A stretch of 64,000 nt of DNA from Siphonodentalium dalli. Its lineage: Eukaryota; Mollusca; Scaphopoda; Gadilida; Siphonodentaliidae. Below, piece by piece: positions 1 to 10,996 of the stretch. Numbering within the stretch: the first letter of the stretch is position 1; each line of letters starts with the position of its first letter. The translations under genes were made by a program, and so were the position numbers. Under the pieces are notes generated by a model. That model saw only the letters and a program-made list of their open reading frames with translations, did not search any database and was not told where the DNA came from. The stretch covers positions 282,031,426 to 282,095,425 of the forward strand of contig CP136063.1 of the NCBI GenBank assembly GCA_032622095.1. The letters are read 5' to 3'.

Positions 1-296
1 ATCATTGGAACCGGCTCCTTGACCACATTGTGATAGTTACAGTTATGCCCTGTGCCAATGCATTCTCTTATATATGCGAGTCGACCATATGTCGCCTCGC
101 ATATATAAGAGAATGCATTGGCCTAAAAAAAATCTTTTTTTAACACTTTTTACCATTTTTTCTTACATTCTTTAACAATTTTATAATTTTTAATGTGTTA
201 AGCCAATGCATTCTCTTATATATGCGAGGCGACCTATGGTCGACTCGCATATATAAGAGAATGCATTGGCACAGGGCCGTTCTGTTGGGTAAAGGG
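1..296 (-). mobile_element. Family A element (A1), cut by window edge
   Basis: Reverse-oriented copy. The segment reads the long arm (ATCATTGGAACCGG), then two inverted hairpins built on GCCAATGCATTCTCTTATAT, then the terminus GTTGGGTAAAGGG followed by TTAA at 297-300. The outer long end lies outside the window. The same order is seen complete at 41248-41659. Confidence 0.9.
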
Positions 297-508
297 TTAA
301 AGAAATCCAGGGGCAAAAAGTCAATAGTGTGAATGTTAGGATCAGTCTGTCTTTCTTCGATTTTTTTTCCCGACCCCTGGACAGATTTCAACACCGATTT
401 GGTGTGGTAACTCGGCAAATATTATAACGGCGTTATTTTTTCGAATTTTGATTTATAAAAATTTAAAAAAAAAAAAAGTCAATCTGTTTCAGCTAGTATA
501 CCGTACTA

Positions 509-675
509 CAGTAATGCTCTAAGTAATCGACTCCTTAATCACAGCAGAATTATGGGTAACTTTTCAGGACGAGAGCTTTCCGATGAATGGCAACAAGCCA
601 TATTTCCGACTAAATCCTGAAAAGTTACCCATAATTCAGCTGTGGTTAAGAAGTCGATTACTTGGAGCATTACTT
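509..675. mobile_element. Family B palindrome (B1), centre-deleted
   Basis: TA at 507-508 and 676-677 flank ends CAGTAATGC and GCATTACTT. The left arm lacks the segment between TTTTCAGGA and GAGAGCTTTCC, so the left half is shorter than the right. Most full copies are about 210 bp. Confidence 0.9.
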
Positions 676-859
676 TACCATACTATATGAGGGACATGGC
701 TCAGAATACATGTACTGCTTTTCATCACACCAATATATCGTATCAAAAACTTTATTACGAAAGCGGATGTAAGCCTGTGTGTCCAGTAAGTAGTCATAAT
801 ATCAATTCCATTATTGCAATCACGAATCGCAAATCCCAGTACGATGTCAACTTAACTTC

Positions 860-1100
860 ATTACCCCCCCCCACAAATTTTCAAAGGATAATTGGGGGGG
901 GGGGGGGTATACTAGATTGACTGCACCTGTCCGTTTGGGGCGCCCTTTAGTCTGTCGAGCCGTTTGTCCATCTGACTGTTTGCTATTGTCTGGGCATACA
1001 TCTCAGCCTTGGGTTATTGTATCTGAATAAAATTTGGTATGGAGGTTCATAACTGCTTTAAAAAGTGGGGCAAATGACTTTCACATTTTCCATACATGAG
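860..1100 (+). repeat. G-tract-headed dispersed repeat (family N), left part
   Basis: A C10 run at 863-872 and a G14 run at 894-907 precede GTATAC and a tract with GTCCGTTTG and GTCCATCTG, then AAATTTGGTATGGAGG. Similar heads occur near 28353 and 50360. The sequence appears to resume at 2986 with AAATTTGGTATGGCGG, after the element at 1101-2977. Confidence 0.6.
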
Positions 1101-2977
1101 TAGTGCTGGGACGGTTGTCCGGATATCCGGTTACGGTTCAGTTATGCCTTCCGGTATTTGAATATTTAATGGGAAAGAGAGGGGTACTACCCATGCATCT
1201 ACCAGTGTATGTTATCGTTTTGTGTTTTAGCGATCACGGCAAAGTGGTAACTTCATAATCGACCAGGAGTTGATTGTATGTTTTTGTTATCACCATTGGT
1301 ACTCAACACGATATATTTTATGTTTTAATCCCGACTTGTTGAAAACTGTATAATTTTGACGTATATGTTCTAGTATACGTCTGTTATTCGGCTTGAGAAA
1401 AAATACATGCTTATGTTTGAAGCAAAGTAGAGTGCTGAATTTAATACTAGTAATAGTACATACTCAATTCGCGAATCTAGCTGGCGTGTCACATTTGTAG
1501 TTAATTATGATTATATAGCAACAAATGCAAGATCGGAAAACTTAAATATCGGTTTCCGATATCCGAATAATGCCCGACGTTTGAAGAGTGCGGTTGTTCC
1601 GTTAAACGCATTTTTGTTTCCCTCACTTTACATTTATGATGCATGTGTGGGACTCTAACCCCCACTTTATATTATTATATAATTATCCACTCGAATCCGT
1701 TTGAAATTCAGTGGCCATGTGATCCGTTTGAATGCGTTTTTTCCGTTTTGCGGTTGTTCCATTTTAAACGCGTTTCCTTACATTGAAAGTGACCGGCACT
1801 TGTCAGCTAAATTGTCGAATAATTATATTTATATATAATTATATAAATATTTATTTTATCGATGGTTAAAGTCGAAAATGGGACGTAAGAATTCCGATTA
1901 CCCGTCGGGGTTAGCCCAACTGTTATTTTCACCAAAAGGCTACTATAAAGTATACAACATTATTATAAAAAGAAATCCAAAAATAAATAAAACACACAAA
2001 AACGCTTTTATTTTTTCACACCATACATCACAATCTTCCGTTTACCCAAAACATAAAATATTGGTATATGAATGTCTGTTCTATTTATCCAAAATAAATA
2101 GAAGATCCACAACAAAAAATATTGATATTGAAAGGGACACTGCCATGTTATTTGTGCTAACTTGTCCAACGAGCATGGCAACTAAAACATGACACGCCAT
2201 ATACGCCATATGTTATCTGTTCCATTAAGAGCGACATATACCGGTTTAACCGCGACGTATCCGTTTTAACCGCACAATTTATTCGGTTCTGTTGCGTTTT
2301 AAACGCATCTTATAACCGCGGTTAGGTTAAAACGGAACGCAGTTAAACTGGGTTGCCACTTCAGTTAGATGGGCCATTTACTTAGGGCATAACAGTACAC
2401 TCTGTGTGACTGTGTCAGTCTGCGAATCACTTGCTACACATTCAATGCCAATTTCCTTTGGCGGCATTACATGACGTTCCGGCTACACGCGCACCGCAGC
2501 ATACATCAAAGCAATCAAGTCTAGACACTAGTAAACATTACTAAACAACAATATCACTACATTCTGTACCTTGTAGTACACATGTTTGGCTAATCGTGTC
2601 CGGGATATACACGAGGAAGGAACTATATTTCGTCGCTGAAAGTTTTGCAAGCAAGTGTTGTTTATGCGGTGCGGAACTCCCGTAAACATCGATTACTAGC
2701 GCACTACTATTAAATATATATTATATATTAGTTTGTTTGGGCTCAAAACTGAAATAATTTATACACATTTACTACTATTTGATCGCTGTAATTGTACGAC
2801 CAAGACATCATTTGTGATCGCATGTATTTCAACGTTTCTGGGACGCGTAATAAATACCTGTTTTGCTGATATAGTGACCAGTGTATTCATGGTAATGATG
2901 GTCGCGGTTAACCGTTGATGATTAGGTTAATGCCCATGGTTAACCGGTTAGGAAAAAACCCAACTGTCCCAGCAATA
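1101..2977. mobile_element. hAT-like non-autonomous element, 1877 bp
   Basis: Terminal inverted repeats TAGTGCTGGGACGGTTG and TATTGCTGGGACAGTTG (15 of 17 match). The flanking 8-mers are TACATGAG (1093-1100) and TACAAGAG (2978-2985), an 8-bp target duplication with one change. The length of the duplication points to the hAT superfamily. The interior carries several TTTTAAACGC and CCGTTTTAACCGC motifs on both strands and no transposase-like reading frame; the longest open frames (about 100 codons) look random. It is therefore likely a deletion derivative mobilised in trans. Confidence 0.7.
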
Positions 2978-2985
2978 TACAAGAG

Positions 2986-3150
2986 TTATCCTTATTTGTT
3001 TAACTGGAAATGAAATTTGGTATGGCGGTTGGCCATCACGACTGCTTTCAAACTAGTGCTGAATTATCTTGTTTGAAATTTTTGCCTAAGTAAAGGGCTT
3101 TCGTTCGTCCGGCTTGATAACACCAACAACAATTTTGTCCGTGCAGCTCT
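2986..3150 (+). repeat. Family N dispersed repeat, right part
   Basis: GAGTTATCCTTATTTG, AAATTTGGTATGGCGG and TTTCGTTCGTCCGG are phrases typical of the GTCCGT-type dispersed repeat. It probably continues 860-1100 across the inserted hAT-like element. Confidence 0.5.
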
Positions 3151-3614
3151 TTCTGCTGATGTTTTTTAAAGACATATTATGTACTTAATTGTTCAGGTGT
3201 GTGAAATTGACAAGTTAGTATATTCAGGCAATATGACAACTGGAGGGATGTAACATTCAACTAACATCGCCAAAAATATGATGCAAATCGACTGTACTAC
3301 TCCATAGAAAACATTGTCAGAACTTCGCTCAATTGTAAATATTTACTTTTCGATTCGGGACGCATTTATCGGCGATAAACTAAGGAAAATGATTTCGCCA
3401 TCGAGAGTCATTGCATTTATTTAATATATAAGAATGACGGTGTGTGTTGTCAATTTGGATATACTATTTGCAAAAAATAATACTTTGAACAAGATTATTC
3501 TCCATTTCTATTTGATCAACACACAATGGAGTGTTTCACATCACTTTAACCATTATTTGAATGACTGATCTTATGGAGGAGATTTGCTGAGGTCCTTATT
3601 ATTTAGGTTTCTAC
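3151..3614. other. No recognised feature
   Basis: AT-rich single-copy-looking DNA. I see no open frame with coding character, no splice-bounded exon and no repeat shared with the rest of the window. Confidence 0.5.
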
Positions 3615-3622
3615 CTGCCCAT

Positions 3623-3875
3623 CAAGCCTTGAAATATGGTGTCTGTCATTTGCAGAATGAGGTCCCCAGAGGGTGAATTTAGTGATGCTACCCCACATAG
3701 CAGGCTAGCATCACCAAATTCACCCTCTGGGGACCTCATTCTGCTGAGGTGTAAGCAGAATGAGGTCCCCAGAGGGTGAATTTGGTGATGCTAGCCCGCT
3801 ATGCGGGGTAGCATCACTAAATTCACCCTCTGGGAACTCATTCTGCAAATGACAGACACCCTATTTCAAGGCTTA
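3623..3875. mobile_element. Family C hAT-like MITE (C1)
   Basis: Ends CAAGCCTTGAAATA and TATTTCAAGGCTTA. Flanking 8-mers CTGCCCAT (3615-3622) and CTGTCCAT (3876-3883) differ at one base. Inside are two inverted copies of a palindrome built on GAGGTCCCCAGAGGGTGAAT, meeting at CTGAGGTGTAAGCAG. Two nested inverted repeats in one small element parallel the design of family A, without shared sequence. Confidence 0.9.
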
Positions 3876-3883
3876 CTGTCCAT

Positions 3884-4959
3884 GGTTGAATTTGCCACGA
3901 TAGGTGTATTCCAGCATCGCTGGTGCAACCTCTTGTTTGATTCTGTCGAGTTATGTATCAAACAAAAGGAAATTTTATGATCAAGAAGAAATATTTAGGG
4001 AATATTGACATTTTTTTTAGATTTAATGAAGCTACTAGTAGATAGGCAGGCACTCAAGTTAATTATCCGTTTTTCCTCAAAGTTTTTGATACAATATCTT
4101 GAGTTTGCTTTCTATGATTCTGTTAAGTTTAATGTCAAAAGAATGAAAAAATAGGGAATTTTATAACCAATAAGACACATGAGGTGATATTGTGATTGAG
4201 ATTATAAAACCTGCGAATTTGTTAAATTTTTGCACAAAATATTGGCACATCCTGAAATTTACTTTGGCTTAAAATTATAGCCGATGGAATTTCTTTTTGG
4301 CTTGACATTTGCCTAATAGAGCCAGAGATAGCCAACGCTAATTAACAGTGCTGGTATTGGTGATAATGGGTTTACAACCTAAATCCATAGAGCCATGTCA
4401 CCAAGTTAGCACCACTGCGTCAGTAATACTTAGAAGATTGACAAGCTATAAAAAGAATGGAGAATATAGCTTTTCTGGTTCTTTGATGGATGATCAGATT
4501 TGACAATGTACTTTCCTTCATTACTCTCGTTATTCTCATAGGTTGGATTTTACTTTCCTTGTGAATTGAGTATCGATTTCATCAATGGCTTTGGCAGAAA
4601 CCAAATTAGCACACATTTGGTAAAAACTAACCGCCTCAGAATTTGATGCATAAATCACAGATATTGGTAAAAACGAACTCCCATTAATTTTGGCATAAAT
4701 CACAGATATCTGCTTTGAAAATCTTAATAAGATTTTTACAGGGTCCAACTTGATTCAATCATGAAATTTTCTGAGCGACTTGTTTTGGATAGGTTATCTT
4801 TATCCAGTGTGTTAGATATAGATTCTGGCTTTATAATAGTTATAGATGTTGGCCAAGTTATTACATTTATCACAGACTTGCTGTGCCATATCTAAAAATC
4901 AGTATGATCCACATTCCATTGACGTCACACGATGTAAAATGACATTCGCTTCAACCATT
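3884..4959. other. No gene seen; short local duplication
   Basis: About 1.1 kb of AT-rich DNA without a supported exon. GCATAAATCACAGATAT occurs twice, near 4649 and 4691, in a short local duplication. Nothing else stands out. Confidence 0.5.
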
Positions 4960-5115
4960 AAACCGGAACTACAGCTATACTTAAAGTAGTTGACCACCTC
5001 TAACGTGGTGTCACCATGGTAATACTGCAGTATTAACCTCCAACACCATGGTAAGGTTACTGCTTCAACACCGTGCATACCTCGGTTACACCACGATGCA
5101 TGCGGTCACAGTTCG
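4960..5115 (+). repeat. Family H repeat, possible SINE body
   Basis: Reads ACAGCTATACTTAAAGTAGT, then the palindromic ACCATGGTAATACTGCAGTA, then a second CACCATGGTAAGGTTAC and CACGATGCATGCGGTCAC. The same order recurs at 13927-14110, where a tRNA-like head precedes it. Confidence 0.6.
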
Positions 5116-5210
5116 CAGACATGAAAATAAAATGTAGTGATTCTTCTTGTACATGTATCTGTGGAACTTAACATGTACATATTATTTTATTCAACATTTG
5201 GTGTCACTGT

Positions 5211-5267
5211 GTAAAAGGAGATAGTCCCATAAATGGCTGGATTACATTACCCCTTTAAATGTGACCG
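5211..5267 (+). repeat. Family T fragment (right half)
   Basis: AAAAGGAGATAGTCCCATAA through ACCCCTTTAAA matches the right half of the inverted-repeat element at 42357-42574. Confidence 0.45.
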
Positions 5268-5310
5268 TGATTTTGCAATATCTCTCTATTGCTAGCACAA
5301 ACATGTATTT

Positions 5311-5575
5311 GTCAGTATAGGGGTATATATCATTGTATGTCACCACTATCAGGGTGTACATGTATGTAGGCCGCACTATCTTGGTCTAGGCTTTAGTGGC
5401 AGTATAGGGGTATATATCATTGTAAGTCACCACTATCAGGGTGTATGTAGGCTGCACTATCTTGGTCAAGGCTTTAGTGGCAGTATAGAGGTATATATCA
5501 TTGTAAGTCACCACTATCAGGGTGTACCGGTATGTAGGCCGCTGCACTATCTTGGTCTAGGCTTTTGTGTCAGTA
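5311..5575 (+). repeat. Tandem repeat, about 85 bp x 3
   Basis: Three consecutive units start with GTCAGTATAGGGGTATATAT or a close variant (near 5311, 5399 and 5480). They contain CACCACTATCAGGGTGTA and GCACTATCTTGGTC. Units differ by small indels. Confidence 0.85.
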
Positions 5576-5965
5576 GGAAAACACAACATGATTTGTATGT
5601 TTACACTAAGTTTTGAACAGCTGGGTGACATATTTACTTTCCCATTCATTGGCGCAATGAATAATTTATAGTACAAATCCTCCACCATAACATTCTTATA
5701 AAGTAGGACTGTGTTTATATTTTCGATGTAAACAAACTTTTATGTTTGAATTGCTGTTCACTCTTCAGTGGGCTGTCCTTGAGGTTCTCTCCATGGGGTA
5801 TACCATGCTTTGAGATCTCTCTCCATGGGGTATACTGAGCTTAAAGTTGACCTGTTCTGGATCATGTATCATTGCATGGATCCATGTTGTATTCAGAAAT
5901 TAATTAACCTGTTACTATTATTCATAATCATGACTAAACAGTTAAATTTTTATATTTTTATATAG
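5576..5965. other. No gene; two CTCTCCATGGGGTATAC copies
   Basis: The phrase CTCTCCATGGGGTATAC occurs at about 5788 and 5819. No exon or known repeat was seen otherwise. Confidence 0.5.
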
Positions 5966-5973
5966 GCTGTTTG

Positions 5974-6227
5974 CAAGCCTTGAAATAATGTGTCTATCAT
6001 TTGCAGAATGAGGTCCCCAGAGGGTGAATTTAGTGATGCTACCCCGCATAGCGGGCTAGCATCACCAAATTCACCCTCTGGGGACCTCATTCTGCTTACA
6101 ACTCAGCAGAACGAGGTTCCCAGAGGGTGAATTTGGTGATGCTAGCCCGCTATGCGGGGTAGCATCACTAAATTCACCCTCTGGGGACCTCATTCTGCAA
6201 ATGACAGGCACCCTATTTCAAGGCTTG
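5974..6227. mobile_element. Family C hAT-like MITE (C2) with perfect 8-bp target duplication
   Basis: Ends CAAGCCTTGAAATAATG and TATTTCAAGGCTTG. The flanking 8-mer GCTGTTTG is identical at 5966-5973 and 6228-6235. This copy fixes the element boundaries and supports a hAT assignment for the family. Internal design is as in the copy at 3623-3875. Confidence 0.95.
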
Positions 6228-6237
6228 GCTGTTTGTT

Positions 6238-6412
6238 GAACTTATTATCTGATAAATTAACAGCAATGAATAGGAATCCTTTGCACTTGTTTAATTTTTT
6301 CGACCCATTTGTTGTATTGTTATATTTCATGAACATCCCTCCAATTGAAGAATAGATCATTCATATGTATTCTTTTATAAGTGATGGAAGAATCTATTTG
6401 GTAAAGTAAGGG
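6238..6412 (+). mobile_element. Family I TTAA element, diverged partial copy
   Basis: Shares TGAACATCCCTCCAATTGAA and TATTCTTTTATAA with copies near 19060, 30680 and 33708, and ends GTAAGGGTTAA. The left terminus is not recognisable. Confidence 0.55.
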
Positions 6413-6454
6413 TTAATGCCTGTCAGCCTGAACACAGATCCAGTGGTACATGTA

Positions 6455-6667
6455 CAGTAATGCCCTAAATAATCGACTCCTTAACCACAGCAGAATTATG
6501 GGTAATTTTTCAGGATTTAGTCGTAAATATGGCTTGTTGCCATTCATCGGAAAGCTCTCAGTGAGAGCTTTCCGATGAATAGCAACAAGCCATATTTCCG
6601 ACTAAATCCTGAAAAATTACCCATAATTCTGCTGTGGTTAAGGAGTCAATTATTTAGGGCATTACTG
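6455..6667. mobile_element. Family B palindrome (B2), full length
   Basis: 213 bp flanked by TA on both sides, ends CAGTAATGCCCTAAATAAT and its inverse. The arms are almost perfectly complementary to the centre at GCTCTCAGTGAGAGC. A TA target with CAGT ends is typical of Tc1/mariner-type MITEs. It has no coding capacity. Confidence 0.95.
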
Positions 6668-6740
6668 TATATGTGGAATATGCATTATTCTATTATTCTT
6701 ATTTTACCAATTTCTAATATGGAAACCAGACAGACCTTAA

Positions 6741-6993
6741 CCCTTTCATGACTGGAGCTTCCTGAAATTTTTTGGAAACCCTGTGCCAATGCATTCTCTT
6801 TTACATGCAATCTCCCATAGGGAGCCTTGCGTATATAAGATAATACAATGCCCTAGCAATATTTACCTTGACCTGGTAAGCCAGTGCTATCTCATATATG
6901 TTTAGGCTCCCTATGAGATACTCGCATATACAAGACAATGCACTGGCACCGGATATTTAATGCTGCACCATCGCAGCTCCCATCATGAAATGG
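6741..6993 (+). mobile_element. Family F TTAA element (F1)
   Basis: TTAA at 6737-6740 and 6994-6997. Ends CCCTTTCATGACTGGAGCT and the diverged CATCATGAAATGG. The two internal hairpins carry the inner stem CTCCC-ATA-GGGAG rather than the CGACC-ATA-GGTCG of family A. Confidence 0.9.
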
Positions 6994-6997
6994 TTAA

Positions 6998-7436
6998 CCT
7001 TTTTTTCCACTTCGGACTAATGCTATCACCAGATAAAAATATAGTTGGTTTAAGGTATTATCAATCATTTGTAAGATTAGAATTCTTCTGGAGAAGTCTT
7101 CCATTGATCTGGCGTCCAATCAAAAAAAAGTTGAGCCTGTGTGATTCATTTGTCACTAGTTAGAGGCCGTAATTTGATAAACACCTCTGAGGTTATCAAT
7201 CATTTCGTTTGAAAAAGCTATAAGGCTGTAAAATAATTCCTAATTCAGCACTAACATGTATTCTCCAAGGAAATGTCTGTCTGAGGAAAGCTTTGAAGCC
7301 ATATATAGTGGGGGGGGAAATCTTTAACGAAGGCTTCTACAGTCTGAACCATTGATGCCTTAATATAATCTGATGCCATGACATGAAGCCTTTGATAACT
7401 GGATACTCTGATGAGTAGTTACTTGATTCCTGTTCA
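6998..7436. other. No recognised feature
   Basis: AT-rich, one G8 run near 7311. No exon or shared repeat identified. Confidence 0.5.
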
Positions 7437-7902
7437 TATATGTGACCCGCCATATCAAATTCAGTCTTAATTCGGGATTTTTTTTACCCTGTGCCAATGC
7501 ATTCTCTTATATATGCGAGTCGACCATAGGTCGCCTCGCATATATAAGAGAATGCATTGGCCTAACAATTTTTTACAATTTTAATAATTTTTTCTTGTAT
7601 TCTTTAACAATTTTATAATTTCACCCATATAGAGCATCAGACAAACATGAGCAGACGACACTCTTCTATATGCTTCTATATATGTGTGGGGCTCCCTGCA
7701 GGGTAATGGGTGTTTTTTATTTTATGTCCTAAAAAATGTAAGAAACATTTTATTAAAAAAAAATGGTAACAAATTGTTAGGCCAATGCATTCTCTTATAT
7801 ATGCGAGGCGACCTATGGTCGACTCGCATATATAAGAGAATGCATTGGCACAGGGTAAAAAAATCCTGACTTACGACTGGATTTGATATGGCGGGTCACA
7901 TA
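7437..7902 (+). mobile_element. Family D element (D1)
   Basis: Ends TATGTGACCCGCCATATC and GATATGGCGGGTCACATA. Inside are the same two inverted GCCAATGCATTCTCTTATAT hairpins as family A. They are separated by a D-specific spacer with CAGACAAACATGAGCAGACG and GTGTGGGGCTCCCTGCAGGG. It has no TTAA target; the flanks are TA-rich, so the target duplication is unclear. Confidence 0.9.
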
Positions 7903-8076
7903 TGTGTAGGATGTTCAGATACTAATACAATTTCAACCGATTCACAACCTCTCAGTGCAAATGGAGACCTCTCGGTGCAATTTTTTGTTTATGAAATATA
8001 AACATTATTGTAGGTTTTTACACTTGGCAATAAAATTAGTATGGGATGGAATGTATCAACTGTTTTGCATTTAGTA

Positions 8077-8541
8077 TATGTGACCCGCCATATCAAATCC
8101 AGTCGGAAGTCGGGATTTTTTTACCCTGTGCCAATGCATTCTCTTATATATGCGAGTCGGCCATAGGTCGCCTCGCATATATAAGAGAATGCATTGGCCT
8201 AACAATTTTTTACAATTTTAATAATTTGTTCTTGTATTCTTTAAAAATTTTATAATTTCACCCATACAGAGCCCCAGACAAACATGAGCAGACGACACTC
8301 TTCTAGGTGCTTCTATATATGTGTGGGGCTCCCTGCAGGGTAATGGATGTTTTTTTATTTTATGTCCTAAAAATTGTAAGAAACATTTATTTAAAAAACA
8401 TGATAAAAAATTGTTAGGCCAATGCATTCTCTTATATATGCGAGGCGACCTATGGTCGACTCGCATATATAAGAGAATGCATTGGCACAGGGTAAAAAAA
8501 ATCCCGACTTCCGACTGGATTTGATATGGCGGGTCACATAT
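8077..8541 (+). mobile_element. Family D element (D2)
   Basis: Second D copy in the same orientation, 175 bp after the first, with matching ends and spacer. It differs by a few substitutions, including GAGTCGGCC in the first hairpin. Confidence 0.9.
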
Positions 8542-8607
8542 AGTACGGTACTCTCAATTTGAATTTGATGCTTATACAACACTGTGCAACTGTTCTTATT
8601 TAACACC

Positions 8608-9466
8608 GTGGGCTAGCATCACCAAGTTCACCCACTGGGGACCTCATTCTGCTTAGGCCTCATCTTCTAGGAAGTATCTATAATCTCAAGTTAACTTTAA
8701 CTGGGGAGCTTCAATCTGATTCTAGCTTTCCCATAGCAGTTGAGGCCTTACAGCAGAATGAGGTTCCCAAACGGTGAATTTGGTGATGCTAGCCCACTTT
8801 GCATGATCGTCACTAAATTCACCCTCATGGGCAAGCCTAAAAATAATTTTTATTTGAATATCTGACATTTTGTCAGGCACCAAGCAGACATAGATTGACA
8901 TTCCAAATGAGGCCCGACATGTCTTTTTTATCACCCGAAATAGTGCCAAGTGAAACTAATAATGGTGTATTATCCCCCAATTATGTTCCTCTTCTCAATT
9001 GTCACTTTTTTTACTATAAATAATGCTAATCTAATCTGCCCACCCTGGCAACAAAATCAAACATGCATGCCAACTTCATGCTCATTTCTAAGGTTATAGG
9101 AAATACTCATTCAATAAGTTTTCCAATTCCAATATTTTGTAGACATCCAAGTTCTAATAATCATATATCTGAAAAAGACTGATTTTGGCAAAAAAAAGTT
9201 ATTAAAAACTACTCTCCAATAGAATAAATTTCATTTAACAGCACACTATATCAATTTATTTTGCACAAATCACATTACCAGTGATATTTCCCTTAAAAAT
9301 ATGTCAATATTTCAATCTGACATTATGTCAGACAGTTTTAAAGCAGAGCCTGACAACCTATAACAATTTGAATTTGGTGTCTGACAAATGTCCGTGTCAG
9401 ACCACTTATTTTAAGCCTTGCTCATGGGACCTCATTCTGCAAATGACAGACACACTATTTCCAGGC
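8608..9466. mobile_element. Family C copy (C3) interrupted at 8832-9420
   Basis: Long-form family C sequence runs to CACCCTCATGGG at 8831 and resumes at 9421 with CTCATGGGACCTCATTCTGC, ending near CCAGGCTTATGG. The left end is degraded. Confidence 0.8.
8832..9420. mobile_element. hAT-like element inserted in family C copy
   Basis: 589 bp, flanked by identical 8-mers CTCATGGG (8824-8831 and 9421-9428). Ends CAAGCCTAAAAATAA and TTATTTTAAGCCTTG. Subterminal TCTGACATTWTGTCAG palindromes recur near both ends and may be transposase-binding sites. It shares the CAAGSCTT start with its host, family C, so the two may use related transposases. No coding capacity. Confidence 0.9.
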
Positions 9467-9810
9467 TTATGGTCACACTTCCTTCTGGATTCCTGGTTGT
9501 TGGTCTGGAGGAACCTTTATAGCCAGACATGGGGTGAATTTTTAATCCAGGAAGTATAGAGAATTGTGGGTATTTTGCAATTGATTGTCGAGTTATTATT
9601 CCATATTACCATACCATCCGATGTCATGACATTAAGTATCGATTTTCATGCAATTTATTACTTGTCCCAAGATAGCATTCGTGGCCATTTTAATAGAGAT
9701 TAATAAGTAGAGGCTTATACCTTATTCATCCTTGATGATTATATCAGTATCATATTCCTATCAGCGCCATCCATTAGAGAAATTATTGCAATTTGTGATA
9801 CAGGGATTCC
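9467..9810. other. No recognised feature
   Basis: No exon or repeat identified. Confidence 0.5.
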
Positions 9811-9814
9811 ATAA

Positions 9815-10265
9815 GGTTACACTGGTGTAAATGTTTTCCATAGGCCTCAGTGCTAACGTTTTAGCGTATAGTGTTGGCAATATAAATGTTAGGTCCAAAA
9901 TTTTCTTTAAATCTGAAAAATTGACATTTTGGGAAACTTTTTACACAAAAAAATCATGTCTGTCTAGCAGGGAATTCGCCTTTAAATCTTATGTTTTCGT
10001 AACTAGTGTCAGAACCGCATAAAAAAATACAGTCATATTTTAGACCACACCAAAAAATTCAAACTTCACTACAAAGGGTTAATTCCTGTGCCAATGGTTA
10101 TTTTACCTATGGGAAATCATAGAGAAGAGGTGTGATGATTTTTTTATGTGAAAAGCACACAAGGCTATTGACCAATCAGGGCCCAGTGTCTATTTTATTC
10201 TCTCCTATATATTCCTCCCGCATCCGCTAGATGTCACTCGGAACCTTATTTACACCAGTGTAACC
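9815..10265. mobile_element. Inverted-repeat element with ATAA flanks
   Basis: Perfect 18-bp terminal repeats GGTTACACTGGTGTAAAT and the inverse, each itself largely palindromic (TTACACTGGTGTAA). ATAA flanks both sides (9811-9814 and 10266-10269). 451 bp. The superfamily is uncertain: a 4-bp duplication could be a relaxed TTAA target. The open frame inside (about 63 codons) has no recognisable domain. Confidence 0.7.
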
Positions 10266-10307
10266 ATAATCTCATTGCTGGGACTAGACCAAGTCTTCTC
10301 GATCCAC

Positions 10308-10436
10308 AACAGATTGGGATATTGGTTGGGTTGATGCTGTTTTGGACCGAGTCCTGTCCTGTTACTCAGCAGCTTGGAATATGGTTGGGTGGATGCTGTT
10401 TTGGACCGAGTCCCCCTCCTGTTACTCTTTTTTAAC
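10308..10436. repeat. Two-copy tandem duplication, about 66 bp
   Basis: GATGCTGTTTTGGACCGAGT occurs twice (about 10334 and 10394), each followed by CCTGTTACTC. The units differ by a few substitutions. Confidence 0.8.
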
Positions 10437-10483
10437 TGTTGACACATTTGAAAATCGAGATTCCATATACCTTAACCTTTATA

Positions 10484-10692
10484 CAGGAATGCCCTAAATA
10501 ATAGACTCTTTAACCACATCAGAATTACGGGTAACTTTTCAGGATTTAGTCGGAAATATGGCTTGTTGCCATTCATCACTGAGAGCTTTCCAATGAATGG
10601 CAACAAGCCATATTTCCGACTAAATCCTGAAAAGTTACCCTTACCCGGTAATTCTGCTGTGGTTAAGGAGTCGATTATTTAGAGCATTACTG
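10484..10692. mobile_element. Family B palindrome (B3)
   Basis: TA-flanked. The left end is mutated (CAGGAATGC). The right arm carries a short internal duplication, TTACCCTTACCCGGTAATT, which breaks arm symmetry. Confidence 0.92.
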
Positions 10693-10992
10693 TAGTTATT
10701 ATAGGCTATACATGTATACGTGTGCATTTCAACTTGAAGAAGAGATGCATGGGTAATGGTAGTTAAAATAAATCGCTTATCTATATTTAATATAAAGATA
10801 AACAAAAAATTGCATCATTCTGTGCAGGCTCAACAAACTTAACACCATTGTGGGCGTGAGTTAATATGCTGCTTGTATGTCTTTGGATTAGGTGAAATGG
10901 ACGCTTTGCGTATATGAACATAGAGGACAGCCTTTCCCAAGCATGATGATATCAAAGTATTGGATAGATCATCTCAACGAGTGTCTTCATAC
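10693..10992. other. No recognised feature
   Basis: No exon or shared repeat identified. Confidence 0.5.
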
Positions 10993-10996
10993 TTAA

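Noticed and set aside
2200-2360. AACCG/CGGTT-rich stretch as a regulatory cluster
   Set aside because: Lies inside the 1.9-kb hAT-like element and is better read as subterminal transposon motifs.
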